From NCBI RefSeq assembly GCF_900113015.1, contig NZ_FONV01000011.1:1-64000 (forward strand): DNA of 64,000 bases. Direction: 5' to 3'. Shown here in pieces: positions 42,304-51,153 of this stretch (within the stretch, counting starts at the first letter, position 1; the number at the start of each line of letters is the position of its first letter). Both the position numbers and the translations under genes were made by a program. The notes under the pieces were generated by a model. It searched no databases, had not been told where the DNA came from, and worked only from the letters and a program-made list of their open reading frames with translations. Origin of the DNA: Actinoplanes philippinensis (GTDB taxonomy: Bacteria; Actinomycetota; Actinomycetes; Mycobacteriales; Micromonosporaceae).

Positions 42304-44019
42304 ATGCGCGTCAGCGTGCTCGGGCAGCTGACCGTCATCGGCGATTCCGGTGAGCCGTTGCCCGCCGGAGAGCTGCCCCGCCGCGCCCGTCAGGTGCTGG
42401 CGGTGCTGGCCGCGCGGCACGACCGGATCCAGTCGAAGGACGCGCTCGCCGACTCGGTGTGGGGCGACGACCTGCCCGGCAACCACGTGGCCGCGCTGGA
42501 GCACTACGTCTCGGTGATCCGGCGACGGCTGCAGCCGGACGGCTCCTCGGCGAACTGGTTCATCGTCACCCGCAGCGGCGGCTACCTTTTCGACACCAGC
42601 CGGGCCGCGCTCGACCTGGCCGACCTGCGGACGCTGATCCGGCGGCTGGATGCGCCCACGCCGGGCTCCCCCGAACGCCTGGCCGTGCACGCCGACATCC
42701 TCGCCCTGGCCCGGCAGCTGCCGTTCCCGGAGGACCCGTACGCCGAATGGGCCGAGCCGGTCCGCACCGAGGTGCAGGTCGCGGCCGTGAACGCGCTGCT
42801 GCAGCACGCCGCGGCGACGCTGGCCGGGGACCCGGCACGGTCGTTGCGGCTGGCCCAGGAGGCGATCGAGCTCAACCCGTTCCTGGAGTCGGGATACCGG
42901 GCGGCGATGACCGCGGCGATCGCGATGGAACGGCAGGACGACGCGCTGCGGATCTTCGAGCGCTGCCGGCAGCTGCTCGACGAGGAACTCGGCGTGGCGC
43001 CGTCGGCCGAGCTGGTCCGCCTGCAGCGGGAGGTGCTCGCGGCCCGTACCACCCCGGTCGAGCTGCCGGCGCCCGCCGCCGCGCCGCCGCTTCCGCTGCC
43101 CGAGCCACCCCGGGAGCGTTTCCTGGGCCGGATCACCGAACTGCGGCTGCTCGTCGAGCCGGACCCGCCGCCGGTCGTGCACATCGTCGGCCCGTCCGGT
43201 TCCGGCAAGTCCGCCTTCCTCGCCGAGCTGGAACGGCACGCGCCCGGCCGGGTCGGCATCGGGCACGGCGCGTCGTCGGTCGGGGTGCTGCGGCACGCCT
43301 GGCTGCGTACCGCCCTCACCGACCTGGCCGCACCCGCCGAGGTGCTCGCGGTGGTCGACGCGGCCGGCCCGGAGCAGCCGCTGCTGCGCCCCGACCTGGA
43401 ACGGATCGGCACCGCGCTGGACGGCCCGGAACCGATTTTCGTCGCCATCGACGACGCCGCCGACCTGGACGCCGCCAGCGTCGCCGAGCTGTCCTGGCTC
43501 GGCCGGCACTGCCCGGCGCTGCGGATCGTGCTCACCTACTGCTATCCGTCGGAGATCGCCGAACGCCCGCTCTCCGGCCTCGGCTCGCCCGTCGTGCTGC
43601 GCCTCGAGCCGCTCACCGACGAGGATCTCGGCGTGCTCGGCGTCACGGACCTCGCGGACCTCACCGGCGGCATCCCCGCCCTGGTCAGCGTGGCTCTCAA
43701 GCCGACCGAGGTGTCCCATGCGGTGGCCATGCAGATCGCCCGCCAGCGCACCCGCTGGATGCCGGACCCGTCGTGGGAGATCCTGCGGCTCTGCGCGGTC
43801 CTCGGGCCGCTCAGCGTCGGCGAGCTGTCGACGCTCACCGGATACCCGATGCCCGAGCTGCTGGCCTGCGTCGACCACCTGGTCCACGCCCACCTGCTCA
43901 CCGAGAACGAGGACGGCCGCGTCCGGCACCGCAGCTCGCTGATCAGCACGGCGGTCTGCGGGCAGGTCTCCGCGGCGTCCGCCCGCTATCTGCGCCGCCG
44001 CCTGTCGGCGGACAACTGA
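42304..44019 (+). CDS. SARP/AfsR-type transcriptional regulator
   Basis: A 571-residue regulator. N-terminal OmpR-like winged helix (RRARQVLAVLAARHDRIQSKDALADSVWG), then the bacterial transcriptional activator (BTAD) domain (residues about 95-240, ending EELGVAPSAELVRLQREVLAA). A Pro-rich hinge and a C-terminal AAA/NB-ARC-like ATPase with Walker A GPSGSGKSAF and a Walker B-like FVAIDDAADL follow. No TPR region is visible after it. SARPs activate clustered secondary-metabolism or exoenzyme genes. Its divergent position suggests control of the oxidase operon. Target unproven. Confidence 0.9.
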   Translation: MRVSVLGQLTVIGDSGEPLPAGELPRRARQVLAVLAARHDRIQSKDALADSVWGDDLPGNHVAALEHYVSVIRRRLQPDGSSANWFIVTRSGGYLFDTSRAALDLADLRTLIRRLDAPTPGSPERLAVHADILALARQLPFPEDPYAEWAEPVRTEVQVAAVNALLQHAAATLAGDPARSLRLAQEAIELNPFLESGYRAAMTAAIAMERQDDALRIFERCRQLLDEELGVAPSAELVRLQREVLAARTTPVELPAPAAAPPLPLPEPPRERFLGRITELRLLVEPDPPPVVHIVGPSGSGKSAFLAELERHAPGRVGIGHGASSVGVLRHAWLRTALTDLAAPAEVLAVVDAAGPEQPLLRPDLERIGTALDGPEPIFVAIDDAADLDAASVAELSWLGRHCPALRIVLTYCYPSEIAERPLSGLGSPVVLRLEPLTDEDLGVLGVTDLADLTGGIPALVSVALKPTEVSHAVAMQIARQRTRWMPDPSWEILRLCAVLGPLSVGELSTLTGYPMPELLACVDHLVHAHLLTENEDGRVRHRSSLISTAVCGQVSAASARYLRRRLSADN

Positions 44020-44027
44020 CAAAACCA

Positions 44028-44059
44028 GGCGGCGGGCCTCCGCTGGGAGACCCGCCGCC
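44028..44059. terminator. bidirectional terminator between SARP and PKD protein genes
   Basis: Stem GGCGGCGGG/CCCGCCGCC (44028-44036, 44051-44059) with a 14-base loop; weak T-rich sequence on either side. Confidence 0.75.
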
Positions 44060-44153
44060 GGGTTACTGATCTTCATTCGGTACGGCTACGTGTGCCGCCG
44101 TCGCGCAAGAGGCGTCCACCCGGGAACGATTCCCGTCGCCCGCTGCACCGTTC

Positions 44154-46274
44154 TCAGTTGGTCACGGTCACCGGGAAGCCGAGCACCTGCCCGCCGGTCG
44201 TGCTGACCAGGCTCAGCGTCCGGATCGTGCCCGGGTTCGGCCCGGTCACCCGGATGCTGAACGCGCCCGCCGCGTCGACGGTCGCCGGGGTGCCGACGAC
44301 CCGGCCGGCCAGAGTGCCGCCGAGGACCGCGGTGATCCGCTGCCCGGCCAGCAGGTTGCTGGTGCCGGAGATGCGCCACTCGTTGTTGCCGGTGCGGTAC
44401 CGGACGGTCAGCCCGGTGAACGTCTCCGCCACCGGCCGGACCGTCACCCGTGAGGTGCTCGCACCGGCCGGGTTCGTCGCGGTCAGCTCCAGCACCACCG
44501 GGTCGTTGTTGTAGACGTAGGTGGCGTTCGGGCCGGGGGCGGCCGGCAACGTCAGGGCCGGGTAGGCGAACGTCGGCTTCGCGCTCGTCGCGCCGGTCAG
44601 GGTCACCGCCGGGCCGGACACCTGGCGCCACTGGTAGGTCTCGGCGCCGGTCGACGCGGAACCGTCCAGGGCGACCGTGCGGCCACGGACGACGGACTGG
44701 TCGGCGCCGGCCCTGGCGACCGCCGGGGCGGCCCCCGTGACCGTGATGTGCACGGTGACCGGCAGGCTCGCGCCGCCGGGGCCGGACACGATCAGCCGGA
44801 AGTCGTAGGTGCCGGCCTGCGTGGCGACGAACGAGGCGGTCGGGGTGGCCGCGCCGGTCAGGATGACCGCGGGGCCGCCCGTCTGGGTCCACGAGTAGGC
44901 GTCGATCGCGCCGGTCGAGCCGGCCCCGTCCAGGGTGACCCGCTGCCCGGCCACCGCGCCGGCGACCGCGACCGCGTTGGCGACCGGCAGATCCGGCACG
45001 AACGCCCGGCCGGAGCCGGTCAGCGGGACGGTCGTCGACCCGCCGCTCGACGAGGTGACGGTGACCGCGGCGGGCGGCGCGAGAACCCCGGTGAACGGGC
45101 CGTTGATCGGGCCGAGCCCGGTCACCGACAGCTGCGGCGGGGTGGCGTCGGCGTCGCTCGACGTGGCGGCGACGGTCAGGGTGCCGTTGTCCGCGTCGTA
45201 CCGGGCGTCGGTGACCCGGACGACGTCGACGAGTTTGCGCTTCTTCTTCGCGACCGGGCGGTCACTGGAGTTGACCACCTCGATCTCGGCGCCGGGCGGC
45301 ACCGAGCCGGTCACCGGGAACCGGCCGTAGTAGTGGCCGTTGCTGCCGCGCAGCTTGGTGGCCCGGAATCCGAGCGCGGCGTTCGCCGACACCTCGATCG
45401 ACTGGCCGGGCTCGCTGCTCGCGTACACCTCGATCACGCCGGTGCCGTCCGAGCCGACCGTGTAGGTGGCCTGGTCGATGTCGACGCCCGAGTTGGTGGC
45501 GTACCGGCCCTGCACGCTGAACAGGTCGGTGGTGCCCAGGTCGGCGACGACCGCGCCGCTGGCCGTGTCGAGCTGCTCGACGTGCACGAAGTTCGTGCCG
45601 TACGGGCTGCCGACCACCCGGTGCTCGACACCCGGGTCACCGATGTAACCGGCCGGCGCGGCCGGGGCGATCGACGGGTCCCACTTCAGGAACGGGCCGA
45701 CCCGGCTGCTCAGGGCCTGCCCGAACGCGCCGGGCGTGGTCCCGATGTCCTCGGTCATGTTGACGCCCCGGTCGGTGGCGGTCAGGTCGTCCACGCCGTA
45801 CGGGTGGGTGATCCGGTACCGGGTGCCCTCCACCGCGTCGAACCGGATCCGGATCCGGCCGAACACCATCTGGTCGCCGTCGCGGACCTCCTCGGCCGCC
45901 CAGGCGCCCTCCAGGTCCATGCCGAGCCCGAAGTCCACGCCGTTCGCCAGGGTCATCTGGGCGCCGGCGAGCTGGTAGAAGAACTCGCCCGGGAAGTTGT
46001 CCGGGTACGAGACCGGCGCGTCCGGGTTCGGCACCTCGTCCGGCAGGGTCGAGCAGAGCGGGTCGTCCAGGGTCGTGCAGGCCTCCAGCCGCACCCCGTT
46101 GCTGTCCCGGTACCAGGCCGGGAACCCGTGCTCGGCCAGCGGGCCCGCCTGGGTGAGGCTGCCCTGCCTGGTGGCGGTGGTGACGACGACGGCGGCCGCG
46201 GTCCCGGCCAGCGGCGCGATCACCGCCACGGTCACCCCCGCGGTGACCGCGAGACGGCGCAGTTTCTTCTTCAT
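44154..46274 (-). CDS. large secreted PKD-domain protein
   Basis: A 706-residue exported protein with a signal peptide to about residue 27 (VTAGVTVAVIAPLAGTAAA). The first ~330 residues (EHGFPAWYRDSNGVRLEAC, then VFGRIRIRFDAVEGTRYRITHPYGVDDL) form a distinct domain of unknown function. Two Ig-like/PKD units follow around residues 430-600 (VTLDGAGSTGAIDAYSWTQTGGPAVILTG and VALDGSASTGAETYQWRQVSGPAVTLTG), then a ~90-residue beta-rich end. A KKKRK stretch sits before the PKD part. Actinobacterial relatives are exported hypothetical proteins. No catalytic motif is seen. Confidence 0.75.
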   Translation of the reverse strand: MKKKLRRLAVTAGVTVAVIAPLAGTAAAVVVTTATRQGSLTQAGPLAEHGFPAWYRDSNGVRLEACTTLDDPLCSTLPDEVPNPDAPVSYPDNFPGEFFYQLAGAQMTLANGVDFGLGMDLEGAWAAEEVRDGDQMVFGRIRIRFDAVEGTRYRITHPYGVDDLTATDRGVNMTEDIGTTPGAFGQALSSRVGPFLKWDPSIAPAAPAGYIGDPGVEHRVVGSPYGTNFVHVEQLDTASGAVVADLGTTDLFSVQGRYATNSGVDIDQATYTVGSDGTGVIEVYASSEPGQSIEVSANAALGFRATKLRGSNGHYYGRFPVTGSVPPGAEIEVVNSSDRPVAKKKRKLVDVVRVTDARYDADNGTLTVAATSSDADATPPQLSVTGLGPINGPFTGVLAPPAAVTVTSSSGGSTTVPLTGSGRAFVPDLPVANAVAVAGAVAGQRVTLDGAGSTGAIDAYSWTQTGGPAVILTGAATPTASFVATQAGTYDFRLIVSGPGGASLPVTVHITVTGAAPAVARAGADQSVVRGRTVALDGSASTGAETYQWRQVSGPAVTLTGATSAKPTFAYPALTLPAAPGPNATYVYNNDPVVLELTATNPAGASTSRVTVRPVAETFTGLTVRYRTGNNEWRISGTSNLLAGQRITAVLGGTLAGRVVGTPATVDAAGAFSIRVTGPNPGTIRTLSLVSTTGGQVLGFPVTVTN

Positions 46275-46478
46275 CGAACTCCTCAGGGTTCTCCGGACGC
46301 CGCCGGGGCGGCTCGGCCGTGGACCCTGCCCGGCCGACCAGTGGTCCGCCTGAGTTCACCTGCGCGCAGGCTTAGTTTTCGCTGAAAGAGTGGTGTGAGT
46401 CCACCGGTGCGGGCCGCCGGGGCCGGCAAACAGGCGCATGGTTTCGGTGGACTGCGTGGCTCGCACTGCGATTTCGTG

Positions 46479-46529
46479 CCGCGGGCTCGAACCGCGGGCT
46501 CGTACCGCGGGCTCGTACCGCGGGCTCGT
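46479..46529. repeat. 13-bp direct repeats
   Basis: Three perfect copies of ACCGCGGGCTCGT (46491, 46504, 46517) preceded by one near copy. Each carries the CCGCGG palindrome. The last runs into ACCGCATGCG. Confidence 0.88.
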
Positions 46530-46550
46530 ACCGCATGCGAGGTTGAAAGC

Positions 46551-46589
46551 GTGAGGCCCGCCCACCGTGAGCTGGTGGACGGGCCTCAC
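46551..46589 (-). terminator. terminator after carbohydrate ABC operon
   Basis: Long hairpin: GTGAGGCCCG-CCCACC (46551-46566) with GGTGG-A-CGGGCCTCAC (46574-46589). On the minus strand it is followed by GCTTTC. It lies about 100 bases beyond the last permease gene. Confidence 0.75.
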
Positions 46590-46603
46590 GTTGTCGCCAC
46601 ATC

Positions 46604-46682
46604 TTGAATTGACGTGTTGACGGTGTTGATTCTGTTGCGCATGTTGATCGGGTGCGTTGAGTTGACGTCTTGATCGTGTTGA
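46604..46682. repeat. TTGA-motif array, about 53-bp duplicated unit
   Basis: TTGA occurs at 46604, 46609, 46617 and 46626, and with the same 5-8-9 spacing at 46657, 46662, 46670 and 46679. An extra TTGA (46644) and a TTGC (46635) lie between. About 23 of 28 bases match between the two units. This looks like a duplicated multi-site motif next to the ABC operon's 3' end. Confidence 0.65.
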
Positions 46683-46692
46683 TCGGACGTCG

Positions 46693-47547
46693 CTACTTGA
46701 GCGCGCCCTCCATGATGCCGCGGACCAGCTGGCGACCGCCGGCGAGCAACAGGATGACCAGCGGGACGGTGGCGACGAACGCGCCGGCCAGCACCCGTCG
46801 ATAGACGACGTAGTTGCCGCTCGCCAGGTCGGAGAGGGCCACCATCGACGTCGGGTAGTCGGTGCCGTTCAGCGTGATCAATGGCCACTGGAAGTCGTTC
46901 CAGGTCGCCACGAAGGTGAGCAGGCCAAGGACGGCGAGAGCGGGCCGGATCGCCGGGACGACGACCGTCCAGTAGATGCGCAGCGTCAGGGCGCCGTCGA
47001 TACGGGCCGCCTCGACCAGTTCGTCCGGGATCGCGTGCCCGATGAACTGGCGCATGTAGAAGACGCCGAACGCGGTAACCAGGCCGGGCGCGATGACCGC
47101 GAGGAGGGTGCCGTTCCATCCGAGCTCGTTCATCACAATGAAGAGCGCGACCACGCCGAGCTGGTTGGGCACCGTCAGGGTCAGGATGACGATGAACATC
47201 AGCACGTTGTTGCCCTTGAAACGCAGCTTGGCGAAGGCGAAGCCAGCAAGAGAGCAGAAGAACAGCGTCGACGCGGTCACCGCGAGGGCCACGATCAAGC
47301 TGTTGATCAGCGATGCGGTGAAGTAGACGTCCTGCATGGTGAAGACCTCACGCAGGTTCACCATCAGCTGATCGCCCGGGATCAGCGCCGGCGGCGACGA
47401 CATCACCGCCTCGTCGCTGCTGGTCGCGATGACGAACATCCAGTACACGGGGAAGGCCGAGACCAGGAGGATCGCGGTCAGCCCGAGGTACGACTTCCAG
47501 GTGCCCGGGGTGTCCTGGGGCGCCCGGCTCAACAGGCGGCTGCTCAC
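46693..47547 (-). CDS. carbohydrate ABC transporter permease (MalG type)
   Basis: A 284-residue inner-membrane permease. Six transmembrane segments and the EAA-type cytoplasmic loop (DELVEAARIDGALTLRIYWTVVVPAIRPAL) identify the MalG branch. It overlaps the MalF-type gene by four bases (ATGA). With the binding protein it would import an oligosaccharide. No ATPase gene is in this locus, so a shared MsiK-type ATPase from elsewhere is implied, as is common in actinobacteria. Confidence 0.92.
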   Translation of the reverse strand: MSSRLLSRAPQDTPGTWKSYLGLTAILLVSAFPVYWMFVIATSSDEAVMSSPPALIPGDQLMVNLREVFTMQDVYFTASLINSLIVALAVTASTLFFCSLAGFAFAKLRFKGNNVLMFIVILTLTVPNQLGVVALFIVMNELGWNGTLLAVIAPGLVTAFGVFYMRQFIGHAIPDELVEAARIDGALTLRIYWTVVVPAIRPALAVLGLLTFVATWNDFQWPLITLNGTDYPTSMVALSDLASGNYVVYRRVLAGAFVATVPLVILLLAGGRQLVRGIMEGALK

Positions 47548-48524
47548 TTTCCGCCTCCCAGGCGCCGGGTGGCCAGGGCGTTGATGCCGGCCACGATCAG
47601 GATGATCAGGAACAGTGCCCAGCTCATCGCCGCGGCGTAGCCGAGGTTGAGGTCACTCCAGCCGACCCGGTAGATCAGCTGCGCGATGGTCCGCCACTGG
47701 TGGTCGTAGCCACCGTTGGCCTGCGCCGGGTTCTCGTCGAACAGCATCGGCTCGGTGAAGAGCTGGAGGCCGCCGATGGTGGAGAGGATGACGGTGAAGA
47801 GGACCACCGGCTGGATCATCGGTACGGTGATCTTCCACAGCTGGCGCCACGGGCTCGCGCCGTCGACCGCGGCAGCCTCGTAGACGTCCTTGGGGATCGC
47901 CTGCATCGCCGACAGGTAGAGCAACGCGTTGTAGCCGATCCACTTCCAGTTGACCATGACGGCGATGGCGATCCAGCTGCTCCAGGTGCCCGCGCGCCAG
48001 TCGAGAGGCTGCTCCTGGCCGAAGCCGACCAGGGACAGGAACCAGTTGGCCAGGCCGTTGTCACGGCTGAAGAACACCGCGAAGACCAGCGACGACGCGG
48101 CCACCGGCGTGACGTACGGCAGAAGGATCCCGATGCGCCAGAAGGTCGCGCCCCGCAGCTTGCGGTTCAGCACGTTCGCGATCATCAGGGCGATGAGCAG
48201 CTGCGGCACGGTGGAGAGGATGAAGATGCCGAACGTGTTGACGAGGGCATCCCAGAAGTCGGTGTCGCTCGCCAGCTTGGTGAAGTTGTCGAGGCCGACC
48301 CAGCCGTTCTTCTCCTTGTCGATGAGGTGCCAGTGCCGCAGCGACACGACCGCGTTGAAGAGGAGCGGGAACAGCCCGAAGATCGCGAAGAGCACGAAGA
48401 ACGGCGCGACCATCAGGTAAGGGAAGGTCTTGGTGTCGAAACGGTGGAGCCAGAACTTCGGCCGCTTCGGCGGCGCGTGCTTCGGCTCCTCGGTGTGTGC
48501 GACGCGTACGTCGGTGAGGGCCAC
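47544..48524 (-). CDS. carbohydrate ABC transporter permease (MalF type)
   Basis: A 326-residue permease of the MalF/UgpA type with six to seven transmembrane segments and the EAA loop (DVYEAAAVDGASPWRQLWKITVPMIQPV). The hydrophilic ~30-residue N-terminus (HTEEPKHAPPKRPKFWLH) is cytoplasmic. It sits 65 bases downstream of the substrate-binding protein gene and is translationally coupled to the second permease. Confidence 0.92.
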   Translation of the reverse strand: MALTDVRVAHTEEPKHAPPKRPKFWLHRFDTKTFPYLMVAPFFVLFAIFGLFPLLFNAVVSLRHWHLIDKEKNGWVGLDNFTKLASDTDFWDALVNTFGIFILSTVPQLLIALMIANVLNRKLRGATFWRIGILLPYVTPVAASSLVFAVFFSRDNGLANWFLSLVGFGQEQPLDWRAGTWSSWIAIAVMVNWKWIGYNALLYLSAMQAIPKDVYEAAAVDGASPWRQLWKITVPMIQPVVLFTVILSTIGGLQLFTEPMLFDENPAQANGGYDHQWRTIAQLIYRVGWSDLNLGYAAAMSWALFLIILIVAGINALATRRLGGGK

Positions 48525-48589
48525 GGGTAACTCCTCAGGGCCGGACGGCGGGACGGCTGTGGCCGCCCCGCCGTTCTTTTCGGGATGGG

Positions 48590-49867
48590 TCAGGAGTTCG
48601 CGGCCTTCTCGGCTTCCTTGACCGCCTCGGCCCAGGCGTCAGCGGACTTGAGCGTGCCCTGTCCGACCCGGTTGATCACGTTCTCCACGGCCAGACGGGT
48701 CGGGCCGTTCTTCTTGCCGAGGTACTGCGGCTTCAGGTTCTCCGCGGTGGAGGCGAAGATCTGCCCGGTCGGCGCGTTGGTGAAGAATTCCTTCTTGTAG
48801 TCGAGGACGGCCGGGTCCTTGTAGAGCGCCGGCTGCGACGGCAGGTTGCCGACCGTCTTGAAGACCTCGATCTGCTGCTCCGGCTGGATCAGCCACTCGA
48901 CGAACTTGTACGCCTCGTCGACGTTCTTGCCCTGCTTGGGGATGGTCCACCAGGAGCCGCCCCAGTTGCCGCCGCCGCCCGGGATCGCGGCGATGTCCCA
49001 CTTGCCGGCCTGGTCGGGCGCGGTCTTCTGGATGTGCCCGAGCATCCAGGCCGGGCAGGCGAGAACCGCGAACTGGTCCTGCTTGAAACCCTGGTCCCAG
49101 TTCGGCTGGAAGCTGGCGAGGTTCGCCGAGATGCCGGAGTCGAGCGCCTTCATCGCGACGTCGAAGGCGACCTTGGGCCCGCCTTCCATCTGGAGCTGCT
49201 CCTGCTCGCTGTAGAAGCCGACCGGCTGCTGCGACAGGATCGGGTTGAACAGGTTGGTGGCCGAGTCGATGAACTTCTTCTTCGTCTTGTCGGTGTAGGT
49301 CTTGCCGGTCTGCAGGAACGCGTCCCACGTCGGCCAGAGCTTGGAGACCTCAGCACGGTCGGTGGGCAGGCCGGCCGCCTTGAACAGGTCGGTGCGGTAG
49401 CACATGGCCAGGCCGCCGACGTCGGTGCCGAGGCCGATCTGCTGCCCGGCGGCCGACTTCGAGGCCTGCCACTTCCACGGCAGGTACTTCGACTCGAGCG
49501 CACCGGCGCCCTTGTCGGTCAGGTTGACGAACTGGTCGGCCTGCTCGCGGAACTGGACGATGAAGCCCTCGTCGACGGCCGAGATGTCCGGGGCGCCGGA
49601 GCCCGCGACCAGCTTCTTCTGCAGATCCTGGTGCTGCGCCTGATACTCGCCGGTGTTCAGCGAGATCTTGACGTTGGGGTGGGCCGCCTCGTACTTCGTC
49701 TTCAGCTGGTCCAGACCCATGTCGCCCCAGAAGTTGACCTTCAGGGTGATCGTCGAGTCACCGCCCCCGCTGTTCTCCGTCGATTTGCCGCTGCAGCCGG
49801 TGATCGCCAGCGCGGCCACGAGGCCGGCGGCGCCCAGACGCAGAGCGCGGCGTCCGAACTGTTCCAT
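48590..49867 (-). CDS. extracellular sugar-binding lipoprotein
   Basis: A 425-residue solute-binding protein of family 1. Lipoprotein signal with lipobox AITGC (Cys25), then a Ser/Gly linker and a maltose-binding-protein-like fold (NFWGDMGLDQLKTKYEAAHPNVKISLNTGEYQAQ, MCYRTDLFKAAGLP, GNWGGSWWTIPK). Start ATG has a GGAGGAAAT site. First gene of the importer operon and divergent from a LacI regulator. Ligand unknown; the class suggests an oligosaccharide. Confidence 0.93.
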   Translation of the reverse strand: MEQFGRRALRLGAAGLVAALAITGCSGKSTENSGGGDSTITLKVNFWGDMGLDQLKTKYEAAHPNVKISLNTGEYQAQHQDLQKKLVAGSGAPDISAVDEGFIVQFREQADQFVNLTDKGAGALESKYLPWKWQASKSAAGQQIGLGTDVGGLAMCYRTDLFKAAGLPTDRAEVSKLWPTWDAFLQTGKTYTDKTKKKFIDSATNLFNPILSQQPVGFYSEQEQLQMEGGPKVAFDVAMKALDSGISANLASFQPNWDQGFKQDQFAVLACPAWMLGHIQKTAPDQAGKWDIAAIPGGGGNWGGSWWTIPKQGKNVDEAYKFVEWLIQPEQQIEVFKTVGNLPSQPALYKDPAVLDYKKEFFTNAPTGQIFASTAENLKPQYLGKKNGPTRLAVENVINRVGQGTLKSADAWAEAVKEAEKAANS

Positions 49868-50139
49868 GTCATTTCCTCCGCAAGGAGATCCGCATCACTG
49901 AACCGGGTAAGTTGTGGAGACCGTAAGCCCGGCTTTCAACGGTGTCAATAGGCGGTTACGGGCGCGCTCCCAGTACGTATCAAGCCGGATTTTTCGGACG
50001 GGCGGAAATCGACGGTTTACATCGTTGGCCGTGTGCCGTAACACTTAACCGATCAAGCGAGCGTCCAACGTCGAGGGAGTCCGGCGGCCACTGCCCCGCG
50101 CCCGATAAGCTCGGCAGCAGTGGGGACAGAGGAGACTGA

Positions 50140-51153
50140 GTGAAGCGGCCCACCATCGCCGACATCGCACGGCGGGCCGGCGTGTCCAAGGGCGCCGTGT
50201 CGTATGCCCTCAACGGCCAGCCCGGCGTCTCCGAGGCGACTCGCAAGCGCATCCTGTCGATCGCCGAGGAGATCGGGTTCAACGCCAACAGCGCGGCCCG
50301 GGCCCTCTCCGGGGCACGCGCCCGGGCCGTCGGCCTGACCCTGTGCCGTCCCGCCCGGATCCTCGGCATCGAGCCCTGGTTCATGGGCTTGATCAGCGGT
50401 TTCGAGGCCGAGCTCGGCGCCCGCTCGTATGCGTTGACGCTGCAGGTGGTGGCGACGCCCGAGCAGGAGGTCGAGGTCTACCGCCGCTGGTGGGGCGAGC
50501 GCCGCATCGACGGCGTGATCGTCACCGACATCCGCGAGGACGACATCCGCATACCTGTCCTCCAGCAGCTCCAGCTGCCGGCCGTGGTGATCGGCGGCCC
50601 CGGCGACACCGGCCCGATCGCGCAGATCTGGTCCGACGACGCGGGCGCCATCACCGAGGCGGTCCGCTACCTGGTCGCCCTCGGCCACCACAAGATCGCC
50701 CGGGTCAGCGGCGTCGCCGACCTGCTGCACACGCAAAACCGGACGAAGGCCTTCGAGAACGTCTGCGCCGCTCTCGGGCTGGACAACGCGATCACCATCC
50801 CGGCCGACTACACGGGCGAGGAGGGCAGCCGGGCGACCCGGCGGCTCCTGATCGGCGGCGACCGGCCCACCGCGATCATCTACGACAACGACGTGATGGC
50901 GGTCGCCGGCCTCGCCGTCGCCCAGGAGATGGGGCTCTCCGTTCCCGGTGACCTGTCCATCGTCGCCTGGGACGACTCGCCGCTGTGCAGCCTCGTGCAC
51001 CCGCCGCTGACCGCGCTCAGCCGCGACATCTCGGCGTATGGGGCGCAGGCCGCCCTGGAGCTGCTGAACGCGATCGACGGCCGGACCGTCGGCAACGTCG
51101 AGGCCGGCCGGGTGCACCTCACGCCGCGCGGGAGCACCGCCCCGCCCCGCTGA
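50140..51153 (+). CDS. LacI-family transcriptional regulator
   Basis: A 337-residue regulator. The N-terminal LacI helix-turn-helix reads TIADIARRAGVSKGAVSYALNG, with hinge helix NANSAARALSGARARAVGL. A periplasmic-binding-like effector domain (DGVIVTDIREDDIRIPVL, VAWDDSPLCSLVHPPLTAL) follows. Start is GTG. It is divergent from the sugar-binding lipoprotein gene across a 272-base gap and probably represses the importer until its sugar binds. No unambiguous operator palindrome was found in the gap. Its stop codon directly abuts that of the GGDEF gene. Confidence 0.92.
   Translation: MKRPTIADIARRAGVSKGAVSYALNGQPGVSEATRKRILSIAEEIGFNANSAARALSGARARAVGLTLCRPARILGIEPWFMGLISGFEAELGARSYALTLQVVATPEQEVEVYRRWWGERRIDGVIVTDIREDDIRIPVLQQLQLPAVVIGGPGDTGPIAQIWSDDAGAITEAVRYLVALGHHKIARVSGVADLLHTQNRTKAFENVCAALGLDNAITIPADYTGEEGSRATRRLLIGGDRPTAIIYDNDVMAVAGLAVAQEMGLSVPGDLSIVAWDDSPLCSLVHPPLTALSRDISAYGAQAALELLNAIDGRTVGNVEAGRVHLTPRGSTAPPR

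Larger units (their letters stand above)
46275..46692. other. repeat-rich intergenic region
   Basis: About 420 bases with no supported gene. It contains four 13-bp repeats (46479-46529), a strong hairpin (46551-46589) and a TTGA-motif array (46604-46682), listed separately. The promoter of the PKD-protein gene must lie near 46275-46370. Confidence 0.6.

Noticed and set aside
49868-50139. LacI operator in the divergent gap
   Set aside because: I looked for a clear central-CG palindrome and found none good enough to assign.
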